Positions 15,637 to 23,249 of a DNA stretch of 64,000 nucleotides are shown in pieces. Each line of letters opens with the position of its first letter. The first letter of the stretch is position 1. Source of the DNA: JAIPAN01 sp040403555 (GTDB lineage Bacteria > Bacteroidota > Bacteroidia > Sphingobacteriales > Sphingobacteriaceae); contig JBBAKN010000003.1 in NCBI GenBank assembly GCA_040403555.1, positions 377,026-441,025 on the forward strand. Direction: 5' to 3'. The translations under genes were made by a program, and so were the position numbers. The notes beneath the pieces are model-generated. The model had not been told where the DNA came from. It worked only from the letters and a program-made list of their open reading frames with translations, and did no database searches.

Positions 15637-16713
15637 ATGAATATTTTAGTGATTGAAGACGACTCGTCTATCAGAGAAAATTTACAGGAATTGCTAGAGG
15701 CACATGGCTTTGAGGCAAATGGCTATACCAATGGTTTAGAAGGATTAGATGCCATACACCAACAGCTCCCAGATTTGGTGCTTTGCGATATTATGATGCC
15801 CAAAATGGATGGATATGAGGTGCTTCAAGCCCTTAAATCGAGCGACAAAACAGCCAACATCCCTTTTATTTTTATAACCGCAAAAGCAGATCGGGCAGAC
15901 CAACGCTTAGGTATGGAATTGGGGGCAGATGATTATATTATAAAACCCTTTAGTTCAAAAGATGTTTTAAATGCCATAGAAATACGCAGACAGAAGCAAT
16001 CGAATACACAAAAAGGGATACAAAAAGCGGTGTATACGAAGTTAAACACCTTTTCGAAAATTAATAGCCACGAGTACAATACCCCACTAAATGGTATTAT
16101 TGGCCTAACAGATGTATTGTTAGATGCCGATAATAAATTAAGTAGGGATGAATTAACAGCCCTGGCGCAGGATATAAAAACTTCGGCCAAACGCTTATAC
16201 CGTACCTTCCGGAATTTTATGCTTTACATGCAATTAGAAAGAGAAGAAGTGCTTGAAATGCCTAAATCTATAATTAACAAAAAATGGTTGGAAGATACGT
16301 GTAAAAGCACCTTAACAGAAAAAGCGTTGAAATTAGATCGGGTGGCCGATTGTCACTTTCAATCAACTTTAACCAACGATTTTTCGTTAAGCGTGGTAAA
16401 AAATGATTTGTTTTATAGTATAGAAGAATTGCTTTGGAACGCCCTACGCTTTTCGGGGAAAAATACACCTATTGGCCTAGAAATTACGGAACAAAAAGAG
16501 AGTATAACCATAAGTATTAGCAACCATACCCTACCAACTGATTTTTTTGAACATGCAGAGCCATTTAGGCAATTAAATCGCGATACCCAAGAACAACAAG
16601 GAAGTGGATTAGGAATATATTTATGCCAAGAACTGGCAAAGCGCAATGCATGGGATCTTAGCCATACGTATAAAAATGGTCAATCTGCCATTTCACTACG
16701 CATAAATACCTAA
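15637..16713 (+). CDS. Receiver-histidine kinase hybrid with degenerate kinase domain
   Basis: 358 residues: an N-terminal receiver (D51 in LCDIMMPKMDGY, Lys of IIKPFS), then a dimerisation helix with H145 in NSHEYNTPLNGI (Tyr-Asn replaces the usual Leu/Ile-Arg), then an ATPase-like domain. The N-box (ELLWNALRFSG) and G2 box (GSGLGIYLC) are present, but the G1 box Asp of DxGxG is missing; SNHTLP stands in its place. ATP binding may be impaired, so the protein may act as a phosphate acceptor or pseudokinase rather than an active kinase. Last gene of the cluster; its stop codon interlocks with that of the opposing DUF983 gene. Confidence 0.85.
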   Translation: MNILVIEDDSSIRENLQELLEAHGFEANGYTNGLEGLDAIHQQLPDLVLCDIMMPKMDGYEVLQALKSSDKTANIPFIFITAKADRADQRLGMELGADDYIIKPFSSKDVLNAIEIRRQKQSNTQKGIQKAVYTKLNTFSKINSHEYNTPLNGIIGLTDVLLDADNKLSRDELTALAQDIKTSAKRLYRTFRNFMLYMQLEREEVLEMPKSIINKKWLEDTCKSTLTEKALKLDRVADCHFQSTLTNDFSLSVVKNDLFYSIEELLWNALRFSGKNTPIGLEITEQKESITISISNHTLPTDFFEHAEPFRQLNRDTQEQQGSGLGIYLCQELAKRNAWDLSHTYKNGQSAISLRINT

Positions 16714-17090
16714 GCCTTTTTTTTCTGGTAGCCCTTATCAAATTTAATGGGCGACAAGAAATGCAATAGCAATACTCTTGAATACCTGAAATTAAAAGGC
16801 ATTAAAATAAAAATAGGCGATAAAATCGCCGCGATAAGCCACCAAATTTCTTTTTCGCCCAAAAATTGGGCAGCAATTACTCCGGTAATTACCAATTCGG
16901 CAACGTTGAAAGTATAGCTTACATACATGGCTGCCCAAAAAAATCCAGGCTCAATTTCATAACGTAAATTACACACCGGGCAATACTCGTTCATTTTGGC
17001 ATATTGGGTACTAAATAAACTATGGGTATACAAATCGCCTTGGCGGCAACGGGGGCATTTGCAATTGATAACGGCTTGTAGTTGGCTCAT
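16710..17090 (-). CDS. DUF983 membrane protein
   Basis: 126 residues. The N-terminus has two CxxC pairs (CKCPRC and YCPVC) able to form a zinc ribbon, followed by two membrane segments (about 52-75 and 83-105). This layout is that of DUF983, a family common in Bacteroidota and Proteobacteria with no settled biochemical role. It is 31 bases downstream of the sulfur gene at 17122-18540 on the same strand and could share its transcript. Its stop codon overlaps the opposing kinase gene's stop. Confidence 0.88.
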   Translation of the reverse strand: MSQLQAVINCKCPRCRQGDLYTHSLFSTQYAKMNEYCPVCNLRYEIEPGFFWAAMYVSYTFNVAELVITGVIAAQFLGEKEIWWLIAAILSPIFILMPFNFRYSRVLLLHFLSPIKFDKGYQKKKA

Positions 17091-17121
17091 AAATAAAATG
17101 GGAATGCAATTAATGTCTTAA

Positions 17122-18540
17122 TTAGCTAAGTTTATTTGGAGAAACAGATACCCCCAAATCAAACTTGCCGCTGTCTTTAATAGCTTTAAATCCGCCTTGC
17201 ACATCAATGAGCTTATCAAAACCACGTGCTTTTAAAATAGAGGCAAATACCATGGAACGGTAACCGCCGGCACAGTGGATGTAATAGGTTTTATCCGGAT
17301 TAAGGGAGGCCATTTCTTCATTAACCACATCCAAAGGTAAATTTTGTGCGCCCAACACATGCTCCGAATAATTTTCCGATATTTTACGCACATCTAATAA
17401 AATGGCGGCTGGCTCAGCTGTTAACCGAGCGGCTGTTTCTTCGGCACTAATGGTTTCAATGCTATCTAACTCGTGGCCGGCCTCTTGCCATGCGGCTACG
17501 CCACCTTGTAAAAACCCAAGGGCATTGTCGTAGCCAACACGGGCTAAACGGGTAACTACTTCTTGTTCTCTACCGGCTTCATCTACAATAAGTATGGGCT
17601 GTTTAATATCTGGAATGAGCGCTCCTACCCAAGGCGCAAAGCTGCCTCCCAAGCCAATATTTATAGAATTTGGAATAAAGCCTTTCGCAAATACTTGTGC
17701 ATCTCGGGTATCTAATATAAGTGCTCCAGTTTCATTGGCTGCGGCTTCAAATGCAGCTGGAGATAATGCTTGGGTGCCTTTGGCTAGTACCGAATCGATG
17801 GATGCATAGCCATGTTTATTTAAGCGAACATTTTCGGGGAAATAGGCCGGTGGTGGCAAAAGGCCGTCGGTTACTTCGGCAATAAATTCATCTCGAGTCA
17901 TATTGGCTCGGAGAGCATAATTGAATTTTTTCTGATTACCCAAGGTATCGCTGGTTTCTTTGCTCATGTTTTTACCACAGGCAGATCCTGCACCATGTGC
18001 CGGATACACAATAACGTCATCGGGCAGCGTCATTATTTTGTTTCGCAACGAATCGAATAACGTTCCAGCTAATTCTTCTTGAGTGAGGTGGGCTGCTTTT
18101 TGCGCCAAATCTGGGCGACCTACATCGCCAATAAATAAAGTATCTCCAGAGAATAGCGCTATTTCTTTATCGTTCTCATCCAACAATATATAACAGGTAG
18201 ATTCCATAGTATGCCCCGGAGTGTGTAGTACTTTTATTTTAAGCGTACCTACTGCTAATTCTTCACCATCGTGTGCAATATGGGTTTCAAACGTGGGATT
18301 AGCTAATGGACCATACACAATTGTGGCGCCTGTTTTTTTAGCTAAATCTATATGACCAGAAACAAAATCGGCATGGAAATGGGTTTCCAACACATATTTA
18401 ATTTTAGCGCCATTTTTTTCTGCTTTTTCTATATAGGGTTGTACCTCACGCAAGGGATCAATTATCACCGCTTCGTTTCCAGATTGAATGTAGTAAGCCC
18501 CTTGGGCTAAACAACCGGTATAAATTTGTTCTATTTTCAT
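17122..18540 (-). CDS. Persulfide dioxygenase-rhodanese fusion (CstB-like)
   Basis: 472 residues in three parts. Residues 1-240 are a metallo-beta-lactamase fold with H54-F-H56-A-D58 ... H63, a second His in TPGH110, and SGDTLFIGDVGRPDL, as in ETHE1-type persulfide dioxygenases. Residues about 255-355 are a rhodanese fold with Asp320 where the catalytic Cys should be (inactive). Residues about 365-470 are a rhodanese domain with Cys423 in HCAGGYRS. The order dioxygenase, pseudo-rhodanese, rhodanese is that of Staphylococcus CstB, which turns persulfide plus sulfite into thiosulfate. It lies downstream of a TauE/SafE exporter. Role: sulfide detoxification, cytoplasmic. Confidence 0.88.
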   Translation of the reverse strand: MKIEQIYTGCLAQGAYYIQSGNEAVIIDPLREVQPYIEKAEKNGAKIKYVLETHFHADFVSGHIDLAKKTGATIVYGPLANPTFETHIAHDGEELAVGTLKIKVLHTPGHTMESTCYILLDENDKEIALFSGDTLFIGDVGRPDLAQKAAHLTQEELAGTLFDSLRNKIMTLPDDVIVYPAHGAGSACGKNMSKETSDTLGNQKKFNYALRANMTRDEFIAEVTDGLLPPPAYFPENVRLNKHGYASIDSVLAKGTQALSPAAFEAAANETGALILDTRDAQVFAKGFIPNSINIGLGGSFAPWVGALIPDIKQPILIVDEAGREQEVVTRLARVGYDNALGFLQGGVAAWQEAGHELDSIETISAEETAARLTAEPAAILLDVRKISENYSEHVLGAQNLPLDVVNEEMASLNPDKTYYIHCAGGYRSMVFASILKARGFDKLIDVQGGFKAIKDSGKFDLGVSVSPNKLS

Positions 18541-18597
18541 ATGTAAGCAGGGTAGTGTTATTTATTACAAAGATATTTTTAAAATAGCGCTATTCAA

Positions 18598-18611
18598 GTG
18601 ACAAAGGTCAC
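18598..18611. promoter_or_regulatory. Palindrome GTGAC-N4-GTCAC between exporter and cstB-like gene
   Basis: GTGACAAAGGTCAC is a perfect 5-bp inverted repeat with 4-base spacer, the geometry of Crp/Fnr-family sites, 58-71 bases before the cstB-like start. It suggests the dioxygenase gene has its own regulated promoter as well as read-through from the exporter. No regulator gene is adjacent. Confidence 0.4.
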
Positions 18612-18637
18612 GCCGTACCAACTATTTTACACTAGGC

Positions 18638-19438
18638 TTATTTTAGTACCAAGCTGTAAAGTTCGGAGAGCATTACCACTATACCCATACAGCAAACAAA
18701 CCATCCAAAATATTTTTTTAACAGCGTATCAGGGAGCCTTGCAGAAAGCACCACTCCTATGAAAAGCCCCAACAGGGCTAGGAAAATAAGCGAAGCAGCA
18801 AATATCCAATCTAATTGTACATGTCCCCAGTCGCCAACAACACCTACCATAGAGTTTAAGGCAATAATAAGCAAGGAAGTACCCACCGCTTTTTTCATAG
18901 GGAGTTGTACCACTAAAACCAAAGCAGGTATGAGCACAAAACCTCCTCCTGCACCTAAAAATCCAGTAATTAAACCGGCGCCAATGCCGTAAAGCAAAAG
19001 TTTAAGTACGGATGCCGGAGCATTAGTAAGCCTTTGGGCAGTAGACTGCGCTCGTATCATAAAATAAGCCGCCACCAACATTAATAGCGAAAAAACCAAC
19101 ATGGTAGCCTCTGATTTGTGAACTACTAGCCCCTGTATACCAAACAACTCGGATGGAATGACCGGCAAAATAAAATGGCGGATTAAAAACACGGTAAGCA
19201 TAGAACTTAAGCCGAAAGAGAAGGCCACGGGAAGATTTACCAATTGCTTTTGATAATTTTTAAAAGCACCCACCGAAGTAGTGGCGGCAATAATCACTAA
19301 TGAATAGGCTGTAGCTAAACTTGCATCTATACCAAATAGATACACCAACACCGGCACCGTTAAAATAGAACCTCCACCACCTACCAAACCCAACAAAAGA
19401 CCAATGCCTATGGCCGCTATATATCCTAAAATTTCCAT
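18638..19438 (-). CDS. TauE/SafE-family (TSUP) sulfite/sulfur-anion permease
   Basis: 266 residues with about eight membrane helices and the family's paired glycine motifs: GLLLGLVGGGGSILTVPVL near the N-terminus and GLITGFLGAGGGFVLIPAL at about 155-173, the inverted-repeat signature of TSUP transporters. Being upstream of a CstB-like enzyme, it probably moves sulfite, thiosulfate or a related anion across the inner membrane. Transport direction is not readable. A palindrome at 19501-19512 lies 63-74 bases before the start codon and may be its operator. Confidence 0.88.
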   Translation of the reverse strand: MEILGYIAAIGIGLLLGLVGGGGSILTVPVLVYLFGIDASLATAYSLVIIAATTSVGAFKNYQKQLVNLPVAFSFGLSSMLTVFLIRHFILPVIPSELFGIQGLVVHKSEATMLVFSLLMLVAAYFMIRAQSTAQRLTNAPASVLKLLLYGIGAGLITGFLGAGGGFVLIPALVLVVQLPMKKAVGTSLLIIALNSMVGVVGDWGHVQLDWIFAASLIFLALLGLFIGVVLSARLPDTLLKKYFGWFVCCMGIVVMLSELYSLVLK

Positions 19439-19500
19439 GGTGAATTTAAATCAACAAAAATATTGAACGAAACCATCAGAACTTTAAATCTGATTATTTT

Positions 19501-19512
19501 GGATAAATATCC
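19501..19512. promoter_or_regulatory. 12-bp palindrome GGATAAATATCC upstream of the TSUP gene
   Basis: Perfect palindrome flanked by further imperfect complementarity (ATTTT...TAAAAT). A second inverted repeat, ATCAGA/TCTGAT (19475-19480, 19489-19494), sits closer to the gene. Both fall in the 145-base gap ahead of the sulfur operon. Possible operator; regulator unknown. Confidence 0.3.
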
Positions 19513-19526
19513 TAAAATTAGCCGTA

Positions 19527-19556
19527 TAAAAAAAGCCACCCAGTTATAGGTGGCTT
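19527..19556 (-). terminator. Intrinsic terminator for the DUF2490 gene
   Basis: Read on the minus strand, GCCACC-TATAACT-GGGTGGC is followed by seven T residues. It ends transcription from the carbonic anhydrase/DUF2490 side before the sulfur operon. Confidence 0.85.
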
Positions 19557-19583
19557 CTGTTGATAAATAAAAAACAAACAAAC

Positions 19584-20321
19584 CTAAAAAGAAAATTGTG
19601 CAGCGCCTATGAAACCAGAATTATGTTGCATAACTACGCTGTTGTTTGCAAGCGGTTTACCTTGCTGTAAAATTTGGTACAAATAACCAAGTTCAAACTT
19701 GATTTTTTTAGAAGCACTATAACCCAGCAGTACCGAAAAACGGTTCTGATCGAAAATATTGGCACCCAATTGTTTGCCTGCACCTATAAACACTTCATTA
19801 GCTACCGCAGCAAAAACCTGATTATTTGCTTTAGTTAAAAGCGGTTTTTGGGCTCTAAATTGGTAGCGAATTCTGTTGAGGTACACCCACTGAGTGGCTT
19901 GGGTGCTCGATAATTTTGCCAACCAACGTTGCTCCAACCTAAACCGGTGTTGAATTGACCATGTAGCAATTGGTTGCTTAAAGGTAATTTGCTCATAGAT
20001 GCGATGTTCGGGAAAAGCGCCATCTGCAGCAATTGGATAATCGCCGTAGGCATATGTTTTCACAAAACCATAGCCAGCATGCACATTCACATCGGGATGC
20101 ATTTTATAGGTTAGTCCCAAGCGAAGTAAGCGCTGCTGAGGTGAAGCGATGTCGCCCACCTGACGCCATTGCTGTTCTGCATACAAGGCCCACTTCGGAT
20201 GAATGGCTACATTAGCTACTGTTTGGAGCCAATATATAGTATTATCATCTTGCGTACGACTATACTGAGCATGCAGTGAATGGGTGCAAAACAGCATTAA
20301 AAAGAGTATACATTTTTTCAT
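19584..20321 (-). CDS. DUF2490 outer-membrane protein
   Basis: 245 residues: signal peptide (1-18, MKKCILFLMLFCTHSLHA), then a series of amphipathic strands with WxLxxVANVAIHPKWALYAEQ near the start and a final aromatic residue (AAQFSF), typical for a small outer-membrane beta-barrel of the DUF2490 family. Role unknown. It follows the carbonic anhydrase on the same strand by 50 bases, but a hairpin with T-tract (20322-20358) sits directly before its ATG, so it may be made only by read-through or from its own promoter. Confidence 0.78.
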   Translation of the reverse strand: MKKCILFLMLFCTHSLHAQYSRTQDDNTIYWLQTVANVAIHPKWALYAEQQWRQVGDIASPQQRLLRLGLTYKMHPDVNVHAGYGFVKTYAYGDYPIAADGAFPEHRIYEQITFKQPIATWSIQHRFRLEQRWLAKLSSTQATQWVYLNRIRYQFRAQKPLLTKANNQVFAAVANEVFIGAGKQLGANIFDQNRFSVLLGYSASKKIKFELGYLYQILQQGKPLANNSVVMQHNSGFIGAAQFSF

Positions 20322-20358
20322 AAAAAATAAATAGCCGCTCCTAATTCAGAGCGACTAT
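20322..20358 (-). terminator. Intrinsic terminator (attenuator) between carbonic anhydrase and DUF2490 genes
   Basis: On the minus strand ATAGTCGCTC (20358-20349) pairs with GAGCGGCTAT (20340-20331, one T-G pair) and is followed by TTATTTTTTA up to the DUF2490 start codon. It should lower expression of the downstream gene relative to the carbonic anhydrase. Confidence 0.65.
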
Positions 20359-20371
20359 AGCTATTCAATAG

Positions 20372-21013
20372 TTAATTTAAGCGAAGCGTATGTTCGTAGA
20401 ACTCTACAAGGCCTGTTTCTACGTTGTACATGGCACCACATATACCAATTTCGCCTTTATCTATCATCTCTTTTAGAATAGGGCTTTTAGCTTGAATTTC
20501 ACCTACCGCTTCTTCCACATTAATTTTGGCCACGTTTTCTACAAAAATAGCATTCGATGAATCTCTATTTAGGGTAGTTTGTGTTTCGCAGCTTACCGCC
20601 GGTTGCAATTTGGCTAAAAGGGTGGTTAAATTCCCAAGTTCTACATGGTCGCAAGCACCTTTTACGGCTCCGCATTTGGTATGGCCCAATACCACTATAA
20701 ATTTAGAGCCCGCTACTTTGCAGGCAAACTCCATGCTGCCCAAAATATCTTCGTTTACAATATTTCCGGCAATGCGCACACTGAAAATATCGCCCAAGCC
20801 TTGGTCAAAAACCAATTCGGCTGAGGTACGGCTATCAATACAGCTTAAAACCACCGCAAAAGGCCATTGCCCATCGCGGGTTTCGTTTACTTGTTGCAAT
20901 AAATTGCGGTTAAATTTAAGGTTGCTTACAAAGCGTTCGTTGCCCTCTTTTAAAATGGATAATGCCATTTCGGGCGTCATAGATGTTTGTGATTCTTTAT
21001 TGTGAGTTCTCAT
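20372..21013 (-). CDS. Beta-class carbonic anhydrase
   Basis: Interconverts CO2 and bicarbonate with a zinc ion. The 213 residues show the beta-class ligands: C58 and the D60-R62 dyad in SCIDSRTSAEL, and H111/C114 in GHTKCGAVKGA. No signal peptide, so cytoplasmic. It lies 20 bases downstream of a SulP anion transporter; such pairs are thought to couple bicarbonate uptake to CO2 hydration. The initial MRTHNKESQTS extension could be shortened to the Met at residue 12 without affecting the fold. Confidence 0.93.
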   Translation of the reverse strand: MRTHNKESQTSMTPEMALSILKEGNERFVSNLKFNRNLLQQVNETRDGQWPFAVVLSCIDSRTSAELVFDQGLGDIFSVRIAGNIVNEDILGSMEFACKVAGSKFIVVLGHTKCGAVKGACDHVELGNLTTLLAKLQPAVSCETQTTLNRDSSNAIFVENVAKINVEEAVGEIQAKSPILKEMIDKGEIGICGAMYNVETGLVEFYEHTLRLN

Positions 21014-21033
21014 AATTTTAAATTTTAAATTGA

Positions 21034-22671
21034 TTAACGTTTTTTTGTTGATTTCACCGGCTCAAACAAGTTTACTGCTGGGTAAGCCGGGAGGTATTCT
21101 TTAATAGATTGTACATTATCGGTATTGGTTATACCATAGCGGTTTTTAAAGCCTACAGTTTTACAATCGATGTTTTTTTGTTTCGCTTGTACGCTGGTAA
21201 AATCGCGAATAAGCTCCAACACATCGTGGTCTATGTAATGTGCATCTTGCGCATCTATAACCACCCTGCTATTTTCTGGTAAATGATCTAGGGTTAGTTT
21301 AATACTGGCTTTGTTTAAAAAAGAAACTTCTTCAGCTAGGTGAATTAAAATCACATCGCCTTCATGGTGGTTCTCTTTATGGAAATAATAAGAATTCTTA
21401 TAATTACCATATAAAAGCGCTAAAACACTTACTACTAAACCTATACCCACACCGGTTAATAAATCGGTAAAAACAATGAATATTACCGTTACCATAAACG
21501 GCACCCATTGATATTTACCCAAACTAAACATTTGTTTAAATAGTGCAGGGTTACATAATTTATAGCCCGTAACCAATAAAATACTGGCTAAAGCTGCCAA
21601 TGGAATTTTATTGAGTACGGTCGGAATTAAGCTTACGCAAATCAATAGCAATAAACCATGAATAATGGTAGATAGCTTAGATTGTGCATTGGCATTTAAA
21701 TTAGCCGAACTGCGTACAATTACACTCGTAATGGGCAATCCGCCTAATAAACCCGAGGTCATGTTTCCAATACCTTGGGCTACTAACTCTCTATTGGTAG
21801 AGGTAACCCGCTTTTGCGGATCTAGTTTATCTACCGCTTCTATACATAAAAGCGTTTCTATGGAAGCTACAGCTGCTAGCGTTAAGGCCACCAAATAAAC
21901 TTGAGGGTTGCTTAACTGTGAAAAATCGGGGAAGGTGAAGAAACCCAAAAAATCAGACAAAGAAGCTGCAACGGGTACATTTACTAAATGATCGCCACTA
22001 ATAGCCAGACTGCTGCCGGTGCTTACAAACACTTGATTTAGACCCAAAGCCACTAAAACGGCAACTAGAGCACCCGGAAGTAATTTTAAGCGTTTTTTAA
22101 CAAAAGGCTGTTCAAACAGTATCAGTATGCTCAAACACAAAAACGCTATTAAGCTTGCACCCAAGTCAATTTTACTTATGGCCATTAAAATTTCCGAAAA
22201 GGTATTCTGACCATCCGCTTGCAAAAAGGTTAAATCACCTTCTGCGTCTTTATCGTAGCCAAAAGCATGGGGTATTTGCTTTAAAATAATGATGATACCG
22301 ATTGCGGTTAAAAGGCCTTTTATGACACTAGAGGGGAAATAATTGGCAACAGCACCTGCTTTTAAAAAGCCTAAAATCAATTGAAATAAACCAGCAAAAA
22401 CTACGGCCAATAAAAAAGTTTCAAATGCACCCAATTGGGTAATAGATGCCAATACCACAGCCGCTAAACCAGCTGCAGGGCCACTTACACTTAATTGAGA
22501 GTTACTGAGGGCTCCTACTAAAATACCCCCCACAATTCCTGCAATCATTCCAGAAAAAAACGGGGCACCAGAAGCCAAAGCAATACCTAAACATAAAGGT
22601 ACGGCTACTAAAAATACGACGATACCCGCAGGTAAATCGCTCTTTAGTTGAGCAAAAGAAAATTTGTTCAT
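21034..22671 (-). CDS. SulP-family anion (probable bicarbonate) transporter with STAS domain
   Basis: 545 residues. Residues about 10-420 hold 12-14 membrane helices with the SulP N-terminal signature (LPAGIVVFLVAVPLCLGIAL) and SVSGPAAGL; residues about 440-540 are a cytoplasmic STAS domain. SulP proteins carry sulfate, bicarbonate or dicarboxylates. Immediate linkage to a carbonic anhydrase favours bicarbonate, as for cyanobacterial BicA, but this is inference from context. Transcribed between a small membrane protein and the carbonic anhydrase on the same strand. Confidence 0.9.
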   Translation of the reverse strand: MNKFSFAQLKSDLPAGIVVFLVAVPLCLGIALASGAPFFSGMIAGIVGGILVGALSNSQLSVSGPAAGLAAVVLASITQLGAFETFLLAVVFAGLFQLILGFLKAGAVANYFPSSVIKGLLTAIGIIIILKQIPHAFGYDKDAEGDLTFLQADGQNTFSEILMAISKIDLGASLIAFLCLSILILFEQPFVKKRLKLLPGALVAVLVALGLNQVFVSTGSSLAISGDHLVNVPVAASLSDFLGFFTFPDFSQLSNPQVYLVALTLAAVASIETLLCIEAVDKLDPQKRVTSTNRELVAQGIGNMTSGLLGGLPITSVIVRSSANLNANAQSKLSTIIHGLLLLICVSLIPTVLNKIPLAALASILLVTGYKLCNPALFKQMFSLGKYQWVPFMVTVIFIVFTDLLTGVGIGLVVSVLALLYGNYKNSYYFHKENHHEGDVILIHLAEEVSFLNKASIKLTLDHLPENSRVVIDAQDAHYIDHDVLELIRDFTSVQAKQKNIDCKTVGFKNRYGITNTDNVQSIKEYLPAYPAVNLFEPVKSTKKR

Positions 22672-22734
22672 AATAAAATTTAAATTTTGGGTTTAATCAA
22701 TACATACGCCTCTTGGCGTATAAAAAAAGGTCGA

Positions 22735-23091
22735 TTAAACCAACTCTGGAGGTAATTCGGGGAGCGTAGAATAACCAGGATGGCTATCGGTATTGCATGT
22801 TGGATGACTGTGCGCATAGCGTATTTCAGCTATGAAAAAAGAATCCGTTTCTACGTAAAACAAGTTTGTGTTTAGCTCTTTCTCTTTGGCAGAATTCTCC
22901 TTTTCAGCAGCTTCTTTTTCGGAGCTAGTCTGACTGTCGGCAACATATTCAAAGGAACTATCTTCTTTTAATGAAGCAAATAAAGGTTCTACCACACCTA
23001 ATGTAAAGATGAGTAAAAGAATATGAGCTGCTAGGTAAACCAAACGTTGTTTCACGAGTACAAACATAGAGTTGGATAGCTGAGTGGACAA
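22735..23091 (-). CDS. Small single-pass membrane protein with charged linker and His/Cys tail, unknown
   Basis: 118 residues (an internal Met at residue 9 is an equally good start). One membrane segment at about 17-38 (LVYLAAHILLLIFTLGVVEP), an acidic/lysine-rich stretch (SEKEAAEKENSAKEKEL) and a C-terminal part with AHSHPTCNTDSHPG, which could bind a metal. No family is recognised. It is 63 bases upstream of the SulP transporter gene and probably the first gene of that transcript, suggesting a link to anion or carbon uptake, but nothing shows a function. Confidence 0.6.
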   Translation of the reverse strand: MSTQLSNSMFVLVKQRLVYLAAHILLLIFTLGVVEPLFASLKEDSSFEYVADSQTSSEKEAAEKENSAKEKELNTNLFYVETDSFFIAEIRYAHSHPTCNTDSHPGYSTLPELPPELV

Positions 23092-23116
23092 ATCCCAATT
23101 GTAAAAAAAATGTCAA

Positions 23117-23147
23117 TAAAAAAGGCTTACCGTTTTGGTAAGCCTTT
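23117..23147 (-). terminator. Intrinsic terminator directly after tRNA-Ala
   Basis: On the minus strand AAAGGCTTACC-AAAAC-GGTAAGCCTTT forms an 11-bp perfect stem followed by TTTATT. It begins 1 base after the tRNA 3' end and ends the lpxB-tRNA transcript. Confidence 0.92.
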
Positions 23148-23148
23148 G

Positions 23149-23222
23149 TGGAGAATATCGGATTCGAACCGATCACCTCTTCACTGCCAGCGAAGCGCTC
23201 TAGCCAAATGAGCTAATCCCCC
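23149..23222 (-). tRNA. tRNA-Ala(GGC)
   Basis: The 74-base minus-strand sequence folds as a tRNA: acceptor GGGGGAT/ATTCTCC, D-arm GCTC...GAGC, anticodon arm CTTCG-CTGGCAG-TGAAG with anticodon GGC, and T-arm ATCGG-TTCGAAT-CCGAT. The acceptor carries the G3-U70 pair that defines alanine identity. Discriminator A; the CCA end is not encoded. It lies 27 bases downstream of lpxB and is probably cotranscribed with that operon or has its own promoter, which was not identified. Confidence 0.96.
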
Positions 23223-23249
23223 TTAGATTTGGACTACAATTTTCGGCAA

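Noticed and set aside
22704..22721. Hairpin ATACGCC-TCTT-GGCGTAT after the small membrane gene
   Set aside because: No T-tract follows on the transcribed strand, so it is not called as a terminator; the SulP gene continues downstream and may need read-through.
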